A stretch of DNA of 64,000 nt. Source: Paracyclopina nana. Its lineage: Eukaryota; Arthropoda; Copepoda; Cyclopoida; Cyclopettidae. This document shows positions 46,266 through 58,900 of the stretch, one piece after another. Under the pieces are notes generated by a model that saw only the letters and a list, made by a program, of their open reading frames with translations, searched no databases and was not told where the DNA came from. A program made the translations under genes and the position numbers. The stretch spans positions 16,926,001-16,990,000 of the forward strand of contig JAGUCH010000001.1 of the NCBI GenBank assembly GCA_019096065.1. Reading direction: 5' to 3'. Each line of letters opens with the position of its first letter. The stretch's first letter is position 1.

Positions 46266-49212
46266 ATGCATTTGCTCATGGAAAGGCCTAACGAGAGTGA
46301 TTGGATGATCGAGGCTGGGGAATTGGCCCAACTCAAGATGGAGGACGAGTCCCTGTTCAACACAGTTTTGGACAAGTACCGATCAGCTTGGGACGAGGAG
46401 TCTTTCAGCTTTCTCGAGAATGTCGTGCACACCATGGGCAAAGAGCACTATAAGGTCCTCAAGCACACCACTATGGTCGAATATGACAACCTGGAGAACC
46501 AAATTAGCGTTTGCATGCCAGAAAACTCGACGAATCATCTCTTTGAAGAAATGAGATATTGGGTTACTGGCATCGTCAGTGTAAGTAGCTTTCTCCTTTT
46601 ATTGCGTGATTAAGCCAAGCTCAATGACGTCGTAGTATTTAGTGTTTTTCATCTTATTTTAGCATAGGGCTACCAAAAGAGGAATTACTTTAAAAAAACA
46701 GAATATTGTAGCTAAAAACCTAAATCTCAGCGCTGAAAAAGTCTTTTTCTAAGGGCAGAGAACGTTTTTAAGGTTAAAAGCTTTGATGGTGAATTAGCAG
46801 GAATTATCGCTTTTTTTTAAAAAAAAAGTGCCGCATAAGATAGTCATGAATGGCAATTATATCCTTTTAAATATTCAGTGAGGTTTCAGTCAGTAATTCG
46901 TATGTACACTTAGCGCCGCTATTTTTCGAGGGGCATAATACGTCATGAGATATGTATTCGATGCGATATGATAATAAGGGCTATGTTTCATTTTACAGAG
47001 CCATCTGGTGGTGATAGGCGTCATTCTGAATGTGATAGGCATAAAAATTCTCTCGGAAAGGAAGCCGAGCTCTCTTTTCAACTATTTGTTGATAGGCTTA
47101 CTGATCAATGAGTCGCTGTATTTGGTGCTGACAGAGCTGCAGCTTATCTTCACCGACCACCTGGTAACTATTTCCTTTTTATTATACCAAAAGTAACTTG
47201 TGCGCTTAAAAGAAACAGACATTAGCTCAATTTGTCATATGGCTTCTTTGGAGAAATTTGCCTGAAATTCTTACCAAGGCTAATTCAACTCGATGTAAAA
47301 TACAGAATGCGGCTCCGAAAATGCTCTGAAGAAGTAAACAAAAATTGCTGTATCGGCTGTAGCGCGGTTGCAATTTCGGGGCCGCAACCTGCACATCTGA
47401 TTATGCAAATTATTTCAACATTTCTGCTAATTTTGCAGAACGATCGGCACATCGCACTCGTCAACTTTTTCACCTATTTCCTGCTGGAAGCTCGGCCTTG
47501 GCTGCTCTACGCCTCGATTTACATCACAGTCCTCATGGCTCGCCAGCGGTATTTGGCCATTCAGCACCCTGTGGAATACAGGGTGGCTCAGCTCCACTGC
47601 AAGCCCAAAAAGCAGGCCATATTGACGATCTCTGCAGTCCTCGTATTGACCCTGATCCTATGCATTCCACTCTTCTTCGAGCCCATGATTGTCTATGACA
47701 CGCATCAAATTAGGAGCAACATCAACGAGACGCACATGATACTCGTAAATACTATATTTTCATGCAGAGCATGCATATACCCTAAAAGTTGCTCTTTTTC
47801 CATTACGCAGAGAAACGAGACGAGCTGGAAGATAATGCCAGCCCCTCTGAGACTCAATCTGCACCATGTCACTTGGTACAGATCTTTGGCGGATCTCCTG
47901 GGCTCCATAATCATACCGTTTGGACTGTTGGCCTATTGGAACTTCAATACGGCTTCAGTGCTGCAGCGCAGGCAAAGAATGCGTTTCAGGCCTCACCCTA
48001 CGCTCTACAGCTCTCCTCCTCATCAGCAGCACCACAACAATGACCCAACTAATTGTAAGTAGAAATTCATTTTAGTTAGGCCTAATAGCGGTGCTTGAAA
48101 AGAAATTGCGCTCGTTATTTTGGTCTTGATCGCCTCAAGTTACACAAATTAATTAGGTTTATTTTCGACAAAATAGGTGAAATTGAGGTATCTCGGATTT
48201 CGCCTCATCAACAGCAGCAGCAGCAAGTGAATAACAACCACCAACAAGGTGCAGTGAGATCTGCACTCATCAAAGCAGACGAAGCTCGAAAGGCCAAGGT
48301 TCTTTTTGCCATTGTATTCATGGTGGCATTGAGTAACATTCCAAGATTGATAATGTCAGCCAACGAGGCCGTGCACATCATACCAAACTACTTGAATCCA
48401 GATAAAGAGTAAGTCTAATGCCTTAATTTAATGAAAAGCCCTCAAGTTTTCCCTTGAGAACCAGTAGTTGTTATCTCTTCTGTAGCCAGCAGAGATCCGT
48501 TATCAGCATTAGTTTTCAGCTGTATCCAGATGTATCCAGCTTTTCTTAGCTGCTATCAAACAAAATCTTTTTTGCTGCAATCAGCGGTTTCCAGATTTGA
48601 TCAGCTTTTATCATTTGCAATCAGCTGATTTCAGCTGTAATCAGCTGTTGGCAGTTGTAATCAGCTGTAGGCAGTAGTAATCAGCTGCGATCAGTTGTAA
48701 TCAGCTGTGGGCAGTTGTGATCAGCTGTAATAAGCTGAAATAGCTTTAATCAAATGTAATTAGTTGTAATCAGATGTAATCAGCTGTAATCAGCTAATAT
48801 CATTTTGGCAAATCAGTAGGGATATATCTATCAGTAAGAAACAGCTAAAATATATCATAAATGAACATTCAAAGAATCACGCAGCATTTCTGTACTTTTC
48901 TGTTGCAGTGGGAAAATTCCATGCTACGTTCTGCAAGATTGGACTCATTTGATGAACGTCTTGTCCAATTTCATGCTGGTGACCAATGCAGCCAGTGTCA
49001 CGCTCATCTATAGCATGATGGACCGTAAATTTCGACAAGACTTCTACAACTCAAAAATCTGCTGGCTTTTCTCATGCTTCAAATGTGTTTACAAATGGGT
49101 AAATGCCAGGAGACACGAGAACTCTCCTCTTCCTCCTCAATCGATGGCCTTGGAGGACTTGGCCAATCGAAATCCTGACGTTGAAAGTCGTATCAGCCAA
49201 ATCCAGAGCTGA
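46266..49212 (+). CDS. Class A peptide-type GPCR (FMRFamide-receptor-like)
   Basis: Six exons: 46266-46580, 46999-47163, 47439-47744, 47811-48054, 48177-48408, 48909-49212, giving 521 residues in frame. An N-terminal extracellular stretch of about 100 acidic residues (with NES and NST glycosylation sites) precedes TM1 (VVIGVILNVIGIKILSERK). TM3 ends in MARQRYLAIQHPVEYR, so the E/DRY motif is QRY. TM5 is SIIIPFGLLAYWN, TM6 VLFAIVFMVALSNIPRLIM and TM7 FMLVTNAASVTLIYSMMDRKFR, where NPxxY is replaced by NAASVTLIY. The third loop is His/Gln-rich. Overall layout resembles arthropod FMRFamide/peptide receptors. No ligand can be assigned. The start follows an acceptor-like TAG by only four bases, so an unseen 5' exon or trans-splicing is likely. 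Confidence 0.85.
48500..48805. repeat. Intronic CAGCTG(T)AAT minisatellite
   Basis: Degenerate repeats of AATCAGCTGTAATCAGCTG and GGCAGTTGTAATCAGCTG, roughly 9-18 bp periods, fill much of the last intron of the peptide GPCR. The unit holds a palindromic CAGCTG E-box, so the array is a dense run of E-boxes. Confidence 0.9.
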
Positions 49213-49992
49213 ATTCTCGCATAGCTGTCAACCGTAAATGTGATATTTGTCGTACACGCTTTAATTGAATACAAAAGCTAATACATGTGATGTATTATAT
49301 GTACCAAACAATGGGCGGAGTACTCGCGGTTATTGCATTCTTTGTGGTTCTAGTTCATACCAGTTTTCGTTAGCAATATCCCCGCAGATTTGACGTACAA
49401 ATGCCTTGGTTTTCTTTAGATTTGGCATCAAGATGAAGTTGAATCAATTAGCAAAAAAGTTAGCTGCGAGGGAGAAAGGGAATTGGGCACGTGTCATGTA
49501 CTGACAGAATGACATCGAAAAATCACATTTTACTAGCTTTCCATCAATTTTAGGTGCAGAACTTTCAATTAAAAAAGCTGAAGTAGAAAGCAAAGTATAG
49601 TTGATGACGTAAAACTGAACTAAAATTGAAATAATTAGTACTTCCAGCCAAGAATTGATATGCTCAATATTCCTTACATCAGTGCTTCGTGTTTGGATGC
49701 ATGATCAAGATCACTATATGTATTTAAGCTTCTTCTATTGACGATCCTGAAATGCGTACTAATCTTGTCGACTTTCAACTTAACCACTTGGGCCGCTTGG
49801 CAACGATCTAAAAAGCTCAAGAGGTTACGGAACTAGCCCACAACGACGACATAACGTCGACTTTGCAGAAAAAAACCTTATATCAAAGCACGGATATTAT
49901 AAGCTTACAATCATAATTAGCCATGGTAACAATAAGATGACATTTGGATAACCAAGCTTTATTTTTAAGCTACTATCGATGCTCCTCTAAAC
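49213..49992. other. Convergent 3' spacer
   Basis: It lies between the GPCR stop and the cytochrome c1 stop. A minus-strand AATAAA near 49955 fits CYC1. No gene was seen. Confidence 0.45.
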
Positions 49993-52900
49993 TTAGTACT
50001 TCTTGGGTGTGTACACAATCTTTCTCGACTTCAAAACAGACCACTTGTGCCTCTTGACGTAGAAGAGAACGCCAACCATAACTGCGCAAACGATGGAAGC
50101 CTTAAAAGAGAAAAGGCAATTTACGTTAGCGAGGAAAAATCGAATAATAACTGTGCTCTATCTGTACCTTGATTCCAATCTTTTTACGCTCGTCATGTTC
50201 TGGAGACGCAGACCATACCAAGAATGTGGACACATCCTTGGCGATTTGGCTCATCGTGGCTGGAGTCCCGTCGTCATATTCAATCACCTAGAAGAGGAAA
50301 ATGCAATTAAGCACTAAGCAAACATGGAACTGTTGGATCTACAGAAATAGCCTCAGTTATCCAACCTGACTTTATCCAATGCAGGGTGTAGCGTTACAAT
50401 CGAAAGCCTCATTCTACTCGGTCGATAGCAACTTAAAATGCTTAAACATTCTCCAACTTATTCATTTGTTTGCATAATTACTGCTGCTAAGAAGCAGTTC
50501 TTTTTTTCTGCAAGAATATCCTGCTAGTTCTAATGAACTTTTTTTTCGACACCAATATTGGGAAGAAAAGAAAGCATCTTACATGAATGATAATGTCTAA
50601 TAATACTGAGCAACTTACATGAATGATGATATCTAATATTACTGAAATATTGACGAACGTGCCGATCATAGAAGGAAAGCAGGAAAAAGTCCATCGTTAT
50701 AGATTTCATGGCTCAAATAATGTTCCTAACTAATGCTAGTCTTTTTTGTGGAATATGCGAGAGCTTTCACAACAAATGGCTTTGAAAGCAGGCGTTGGTA
50801 AATGTAATTAGGCCATAACAAAGAGGTAGAGTTTAATCCAGAGCCACAATGTGAAAAAGGAAAAGAAACTCTCGTTAGTACATTTTTAAATGTACAATGG
50901 AAAAGACCACACATTTTCATTTTAGCGTTTGATCCACTAGTACACTTTTTTAAGCCAACGTAAAAAAGCTTTTAAGCTTTCGTGCCTTTCTTCTAGATAC
51001 ACAGCTTCATAGTTTGTTATCACTGTAATTATTCATAGAGCAACCAAAGTAGGAAGGTAAGCCAAAAAAGCCCAAAATTCCCAATTTGGCAGCCTTTATA
51101 GCTTAGTTTGTTGAGTGATAGTGCCAAGCATACGCATGGAAAACTAAGTAAGATTGAAAAATCTGAAATAAAACCGTATTTACAATGATTGATTGCTTTC
51201 AATCCCAGAAGAGCTTGACAAAGATTTTTTGCTTGAATTGCGCTCAGCTTCCAGTTTTTTTCAGATGAAAAGCTTAAAAAACCAGTGCGTTTCATAAAAC
51301 ATTAGAATTAAAGGATTCTTTTGAACTTTCTTTCTCTCAAAGAAAAATTATTTCATCTTTGAAGTCCAACATCAGCTTTTCCTTTTGTCTTAGAACCTAT
51401 ATGCAAGATTGCCTTTGTCGTTAATTATTTTAAAAGGATACGTTTAAGCTTAGTTAGTCATGAAAATATGCCACTATTAACCAAAAGTCAATCCATTTTT
51501 TTGCAGGCTTGAATAGACCAATGGGCCTCTTTTTATGTACTCTATTCAGGAAATCCTGTGTAAATAATGCATTGGCTTCCGATATCATTATTAATGGAAC
51601 GGAAGCATGCGGATATCACAGCAAAATATCATAGCTTCAAAATCTTGAAATGGATGAGAGCTACAAAGTAGCTATAGAGAGAAACTAGAAGAGCCATATT
51701 CCTACTAGCGGATTTTAGTTGAAACCATGGAGGGCTGAGAACTGCCTTGTCTAGGTGGGCTCACAATCAAAATTGGCTGGTTCTCTGATTAGAGGTGCAA
51801 TATCTTTTGGTTCTCCTTGGTTCTCTAAACTACTTGTAGTTTAAAAGATTTCCTATGCTAAATATACCTATTTTCAAAGCCCTAGATTCAAAGATATTAT
51901 CATGTTTTTGAGGACTATTTCTAAAAATTAGGGACAATTCACTACTTTTGGGCTGGCTTTTTCCAATTTTCTTAGCTTTTTCCATGCCAGTACAACAACT
52001 ATAGCATGGCCATCATGATTACCAGAAAATACTTTTTCCTCAATTCATTGCATGTAATGGCTAATTTGTTAGAAAACCGGCAATTTTTATTGAATCCACA
52101 CTAGATGAACTTGATTGTTTTGAACTCACACAGAGTTGAGCTGCAAAAAGTAAGGCTATTTTGTCTTATTCGATCCATCATGCTCAGGTCTGGATATGAT
52201 GTGACTCATGATCCAAAATTCCTTGACTTTCTTGAATCTTACTCAAAATTCTGTTCCTTGAATCAATTGTACTGTTACAAGCTCAAAAAGAGAGCTCTCT
52301 TTGTCATTTCTTCCCTACAATTCTAGAAAACGTTTTGTTTACTTTTTGTTAGAAGCGCTATTTTTTCCGCAATTGCTACGCACGTTTACACGCACGCCAA
52401 AGATCCAAAAATTCAGCACCATCTATTGCATTTTGTCTGTCTTTTGCTTCCTATTGTTACATCATAAAGAATTGGGAAAAGCTGCGCCAAGGTCCGCAAT
52501 GCTATGCTCAAAAGCTGACAGAAATTTCCCAAGTGAATATTACACGAACGGGCTTTAGTTTTACGGACATAATGCTAGAGTATATACTTTTTATCCAGAC
52601 TTACGGCTTAAAGGACTTTCTCAGTACATACAGGGCGTCCTACCAAAAGCGGAGCAAACAGCGCTCGTGTGATCGAGCTCCAAGAGTCGATGTGTCAATA
52701 ATGCTGACAGCGTTACTCTGTTGTCTTGCCTTAAAATTACAGGCTCGCTCCGAATCTACTCCGCTTTGGACTGGACAATCTGTGCACCCAACCGAGCTCC
52801 TTGGAAATGATACGCTTTCTAACTAAGAGCTTTAGCGCAAAATAAGGACCCAATTTTGAAGATGTCACGTAGGATGCATTAGCATCAAAAGTCTATGGAT

Positions 52901-55900
52901 AAAGTGATGTTTGCACCAAATTGCAATGCGAACTTTCGATATGTTTATGACGGAAGTAGCGTAAGTAGATAAGTGTCAATCCCTAGCAAAATAGCCAAGA
53001 AAATAAATTCGATCTCAAGACCTACTTCTCGATCTTGAAACGCGCTTCCATTTCGACATTTCAGCTCGCACCCTCTAAAAGCACTTACGACTTGTTTCCA
53101 CCTCAATCCAATTGAAAGGCATCATCAAAACACAAGCATGAGTACATCTTCTATAAATTGCTGAAAGCCACTCACCAAAGGTAGAGAGGAATGTACTCCA
53201 AGAAAAAACTAAATTCGCCAAGATCTATCGGCAAACTTCAACCCTACCTCAAAAATACTCGTTCACTTATCCCCCCGTCAAGCAAACAAAAGGAATTGCA
53301 ACCAAACTTTCGAAAGGCTCCGAAAGTTAGCTTAATTACGGTGAAAGCATACCTCGTTATAAATTGGCGGGGCCATGCCAATAGCTCCTCCAGGGAAGTA
53401 TGGATTGAAATGTTGACCTTCCCTCAACTCAATTCCCGCGGGAGGGTCACAGTAGCTAGTCAACAGATGGTAAATGTAATCCTCTCCTCCATGGCGAGCG
53501 AGGGCAATGTAGCTGAGGTCTGAAAGCAGTTATGAGAGCCTTCATTAAACATTTCCGCGAAAATAAACAAAAGGCAGAATTGAAAGATGAAGCCGGCTCA
53601 CTTTTACCGCAAAAGCATTCATTAAAAATCCCAAATTAACAAGGTACTTGGGAGGCCAAAAAACAGAGTCTTAGGCAAGAGGAGCAAAATATGCCAAATC
53701 CTCGGGGCCTTCTTATTTGCTGGCTTAAGAGCTCAATGAGGAAAAAACACGATCAATCCACTTAGAAAATGGAAGAATACCTGGGGGAATAGCGCCATTG
53801 TTAGCGTGAGCCGCAGCCGCGTCATTGGGGTAAGGCTTGGGGAAATAATCCGACAATTTCCCAGGCCTTTCGAACATCTGACCAGTCTCGTTGGGCCCAT
53901 CCAAGACTTGAACCTCAGCAGCCTCCGCCTTGGCCTCGTCCTCGGTGTGCGAGATATCCACGAGGTTACGGTAAGCCAAATATTTCATGCTGTGGCATGC
54001 GGAGCAGACCTGCTTGTAAACCTGGAGAACAATGTGAAGCATGCGTTATTATGTAATTCCGATATCTTGTTTTGGCATACTTGGTATCCTCGACGAATGC
54101 TCTCGTGATCCAATGAGTCCAAAAGCCCCTTATGGTTCCACGGCAGCTTAGGAGCATGAAGTGACAAGTCAGCTTTCACGGATTCATCCAGGGAATAAAC
54201 AATGCCTGAAAGAAGAAATTGGGAAATGCACTTAAAAATTCGTAACTGCACCCTCTTAAAAATGCTATTGACTTAAAAAAATTTTTTGTGAGAACTCTTC
54301 AACAAATTTTTTTACAGAGTTATGTGAGTACTTATTTGTTAACAATAACATTGCCATTTTCTGAAAACCTAGTTAAACTTCTAATTAGGCTTGAAGGAGC
54401 AATTCTAAAAGTCAAAGCTAGCAAGTGTAGCAACATACCGCGCACATGTAAAAAAGTTGAAGTGAGGCAAAAGTTATTTTCTTGCTTGTTACAGCATTTC
54501 CTTTCAGCCTAGCTTATTGCGGAACTTTTTTTGCTATACTTCAACGACTACGACAAATGAGGGAAGAAGCCTATAACTGAAATTCCCAACCATTACAGAA
54601 ACTTGAACTTTATTTCCGAGGCGGTAATAGCCAATTTTCATTTTAAGGAAATATTCTTCTTTATTTTCCTTAGTGAAGGTTGATGAAATTTGCTCAAATA
54701 ACCTAGGAGATTTGCTCTACTTTCAAAAAGAAAGCATGCCCAACAATTCTACACAATGCTGCAGGCAACAAAGGCAAACGAAGATTTAGCAAGAAATCGC
54801 ATATCAACTTTTTATGGAAAACTGCGAAGCAAACCACTTGAGAAAGCAATCGCAATACTTTGGCTTGCTTTTTTAGGATTTCGATTGTAAAAATATTTAG
54901 ATTTCGATGCTCTGCATTGAATACCCAATATTTGGGGGGCGGGCCGAAGGCCCGCCCCCCACATTTCGCTGTGACCTATGTCAGAATCCAATTTCCAGAC
55001 AGGAAACTGTACCAGGAAACTGTACCAGGAAACTGTACCAGGATATCGACCAGGATATCGACCAGGAAGTAAATTGTGGTCCAGAAAAATGGAAAAATTT
55101 CTCTGACCCCTGCGGGATTCGAACCTGGTACAGTCTGTTTTGCAGCCAGACACTCTACCAGTGAGCCACCTGAGACACATACTTAAACCTCAATTTTATC
55201 TGCTACTTACTTAATTGAACACTTTAGGGCAGGCCGTAGGCCTGCCAATTAACATGAAGCTTCAATGGTATGCTGTAGGTTTGACATTAAATAGTAATTG
55301 TGGAGTGAGCCGAAGGCCCACCCTCCACATTTAGCGGAATCAAATTATCTGCTACTTAATTGAACACTTTAGGGCAGGCCATAGGCTTGCCATTACATAG
55401 TAATTACGATCGCCGTCAAACTCAACATTTTAGTTAAAAGGCCTGCAACAGATGGCGGTAAAAGCATTTGCAGATGTGACGTCATCAAACATAAACAAAA
55501 AAGCTTGAAAATAATTTTGAGAATTCTCTTAATTCAAAGATATTCAGTTTGATAAAAAAGATCCTTGATTTACAGTGATTATTTTGGTATGATTTTCTTA
55601 AAAATTGGTCATAGTTGAGGCCAATTGGCGGATACAAGCTTCATATCAGTGATGATCTTGAGCATCGCGCTCATTTTAAGGGGCAGTTTCTTCCCAGCAG
55701 CTTGCACTGAGTAGAATAGACGGATCGAAAATGACCTCGATCTGGGATTTATGGAGCCCACTTAATAGGCATTTGGGTAGATTCTGTTGGAGTCATAGCT
55801 CTATTTGAAAAGTCAATGAAACCAAACACCCAAAATTCAAGCCTCTGGGTCAGAAAACACTGAAAAAATGCCATTTGGAACTAAAGAACAACTTTTGAGC

Positions 55901-58900
55901 TCGAACTTGCTCTTAAAATTGCCCAAACTTTTGTAAGGAAGCTCTCAATTTGATCAGTGCTGCAGTACGATTCTGTTGATTAATTGACAAAAATGCCAGT
56001 TTGACACCTAATTCAAATTGCCACATCTGGATCCTATGTTAAGCTCCGCCCTCTTAATTTTTGCGCGAAAATGTTGCCGTGAGTTTGCACGAGGGTTGAT
56101 ACGCCCTCTATTTTGCATTTTTTGTAACTTTTAGCGCTAAATGACGGCGATCGTAATTAGGGAGTGGGCCAAAGGCCCATCCTCCAAATTTAGCAGAATC
56201 AAATTATCTGCTACTTAATTGAACACTTTAGGTCAGGCTGTAGGCTTGCCATTACATAGTAATTAGGGAGTGGGCCGAAGGCCCACCTTCCACATTTAGC
56301 GGAATCTAATTATCTTCTACTTAATTGAACACTTTAGGGCAGGCCATAGGCTTGCTATTACATAGTAATTAGGGAGTGGGCGGAAGGCCCACCCTCCACA
56401 TTTAGTGGAATCAAATTATCTGCAACTTAGTTGAACACTTTAGGGCAGGCCGTAGGCTTGCCATTACATGGTAATTAGAGAGTGGGCCGAAGGCCCACCC
56501 TCCACATTTAGCGGGAATCTAATTATCTTCTACTTAATTGAACACTTTAGGGCAGGCCATAGGCTTGCCATTACATAGTAATTAGGGAGTGGGCCGAAGG
56601 CCCACCCTCCACATTTAGCAGAATCAAATGAAAAGGAGACGTTCACATTGGAACTAGTATGATTATTTGTAAGCCCTGTGCATATACTGAGCAGGCAACC
56701 TGAAATTTGGCATGTGCATTCCTCTCCCAATAGTGCATGATCTTTATTTGGGCCATTTTTTCCCCACCAAATGACAGACTTCTATTTTTCTCTGCTCTCA
56801 AGAAACAAAAAGAGTTGAATTTTTATGTGCGGCTCCCATTTTGCCAGGGCTACAATTTGTATTAATGACTTTTTTTCGATTTGGTAAGGGTACTTGTACC
56901 AAGCGTTTTTAGTATATTTTCAATATCTCTAGCAAGCCTTGGCCAAATGAAGTTAATTTTAGCGTGGAGCCCTAATTTTGCATTCCCCATAACTTTATAA
57001 GTATCATTTTTACCCTTAAGTGATTCTTCAAAATTGTAGGCCCATGGCATGTTTTTGTTATGATCATCCTTGGATAGACTAGAATAACATAGTATCTTTG
57101 GGGGTGGCAAATCATATACATCCTTCTAGCCCATCCATAGACTGTATGTTTCAACTGTAAATCCAAGGACTCTTCTACATCAGAGCAGTCAATCCAAGGA
57201 CAGTTCTGTTTTGTCATCCAAGTTTTTACTGTCAACCTTTGGACTATCTGTTGTAGTCTATCTAGAGACACTATTGTATGTTCTAGGCAATACAAGTATG
57301 GCCACCCATTATCAGTTTCAAAGTGTTCATCCAGATCAGCTACTCTGTATATTTAATGTGTACAGTGTAATCTTAAGAGGCTAGATGAAGTAAGAGCGGC
57401 ATGACATTTTCTTGGTGCAAAAGTACAAGCCGCCATAAAATTGAGCTTTTCAATATGTTCATCAATAGCCTTAGTGGAACTTAGTTGCGGTATTTTAGCA
57501 CAGAGTGGCGCTTCAGTCGCTCATCGGGGCAGTCCGAAAAAAAATGCTCTAAAACTCGGTTTACACTTAGCTGAAAATGCCAAACTCCCTTCAATGCGTC
57601 GAAATATCATCAAGTTTGCCTCAAAAGTCCATTAAAACCCACTGAAACCCTTGAATTACGAAAATAATCTGCCCCGATGGAGCTCCCAGCGCCATCTCGC
57701 GTAGGAATTATCCCTACTCAAAACTGTTGTTCCACTAAGGCTATAAACCCATCGTTTTGTAGGCTTAAAATGTTGCTTCATAATCTTCTTCGAAGAAAAT
57801 GTCTCAAAAGATGAAGCAGCGATTTTGTTTTGCAAAATATGATAAACTTTATGCTTAACAAGACCCTTAAAAAAATTGTCTCATTTTGCAAGAACAGAAA
57901 ACGACAACAAAATACTTACTTCTGATTGGTCATTGCAAATTTGCACCTGATTTTGATTGGTCCAATAATGTCTCTTACATCATCCAGCGTCTTTAGTGTA
58001 ATCAGAAAGACTAGCATAGTCAGTGTTGTCACAGTGATCAGCTTATTTGGCTAAGGCCTACTGGAGATATTGCAAATATACTAAAAATGCTTATAAAGAA
58101 GTACCCTTGGGGATCAGAATCGGGAAAAAAGTTGCTAATACAAATTGTAGCCCTGGCAAAATAAGAGCCACAATCAATAAATTCAGCTCATTTTGTTAAT
58201 TGGGAGCAGAGAAAAATGAAAGTCTGTCATTTGGCGGAAAATCAAGAAATGGCGCCAATAATGATCATGCACGATGAGGAGAGGAATGCACTTGCCAAAT
58301 TTCAGGTTGCCTGCTGAAAGTATACACACAGGGCTCCCAAATAATTTACTAGTTCCAATGTGGACAGTTACTTTTCAATTATGACTGAGAGGGTTAATCA
58401 GAAACAATTCATTTATTGATTATTCATCAAACTTGGCTGGAGAAATTTGTGGAATAATCTATTTGCGAGGTTCTCTAATTATTACTGACCTATCAGGGAT
58501 TTGTCACGGGGTCTAACTTTTGTTGAGGGTGATAGGGATTCATTTTTCTCTAACAATCACCAAAAATCCCAGGTTGAAATTCGAAGATGGACTCGACCTA
58601 CTATTTTGATCCATCATAAAGTGACCCAAGTCAACACATGATCACTTGGCGGGTCTGTGGCTTCTATGGACTCCTACCCTTGGATCGACAATGGATCATC
58701 TGTGGATAGACTACGACAAACTGGCCTTGTATTGACAAAACATATCATCCATGGATCAACTACTGCTATGGACAGTCCCCAGATTGACGAGACAGATCAT
58801 CCTTGGATCGACTGTTATAACACATAATCCTTGGATAGACCAGGACTGACATGAATTTTGTTAGATAAGAAAAATGAACTGTACTTGGATCGACAAGACA

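Noticed and set aside
50617-50646. snoRNA-like TGATGAT...ACTGA in the CYC1 intron
   Set aside because: The boxes are about 20 nt apart and belong to a simple two-copy tandem repeat on the strand opposite the host gene.
52533-52826. 97-residue plus-strand frame in the CYC1 intron
   Set aside because: There is no domain or splice context, and it directly follows a degenerate dispersed repeat.
55101-55178. Functional tRNA-Cys (GCA)
   Set aside because: Box A and B are good, but the acceptor and T stems do not pair and the anticodon stem has a mismatch.
56862-57295. Minus-strand frames as a transposase gene in the foldback element
   Set aside because: They are two short overlapping frames without a catalytic motif or domain; not enough to call a gene or pseudogene.
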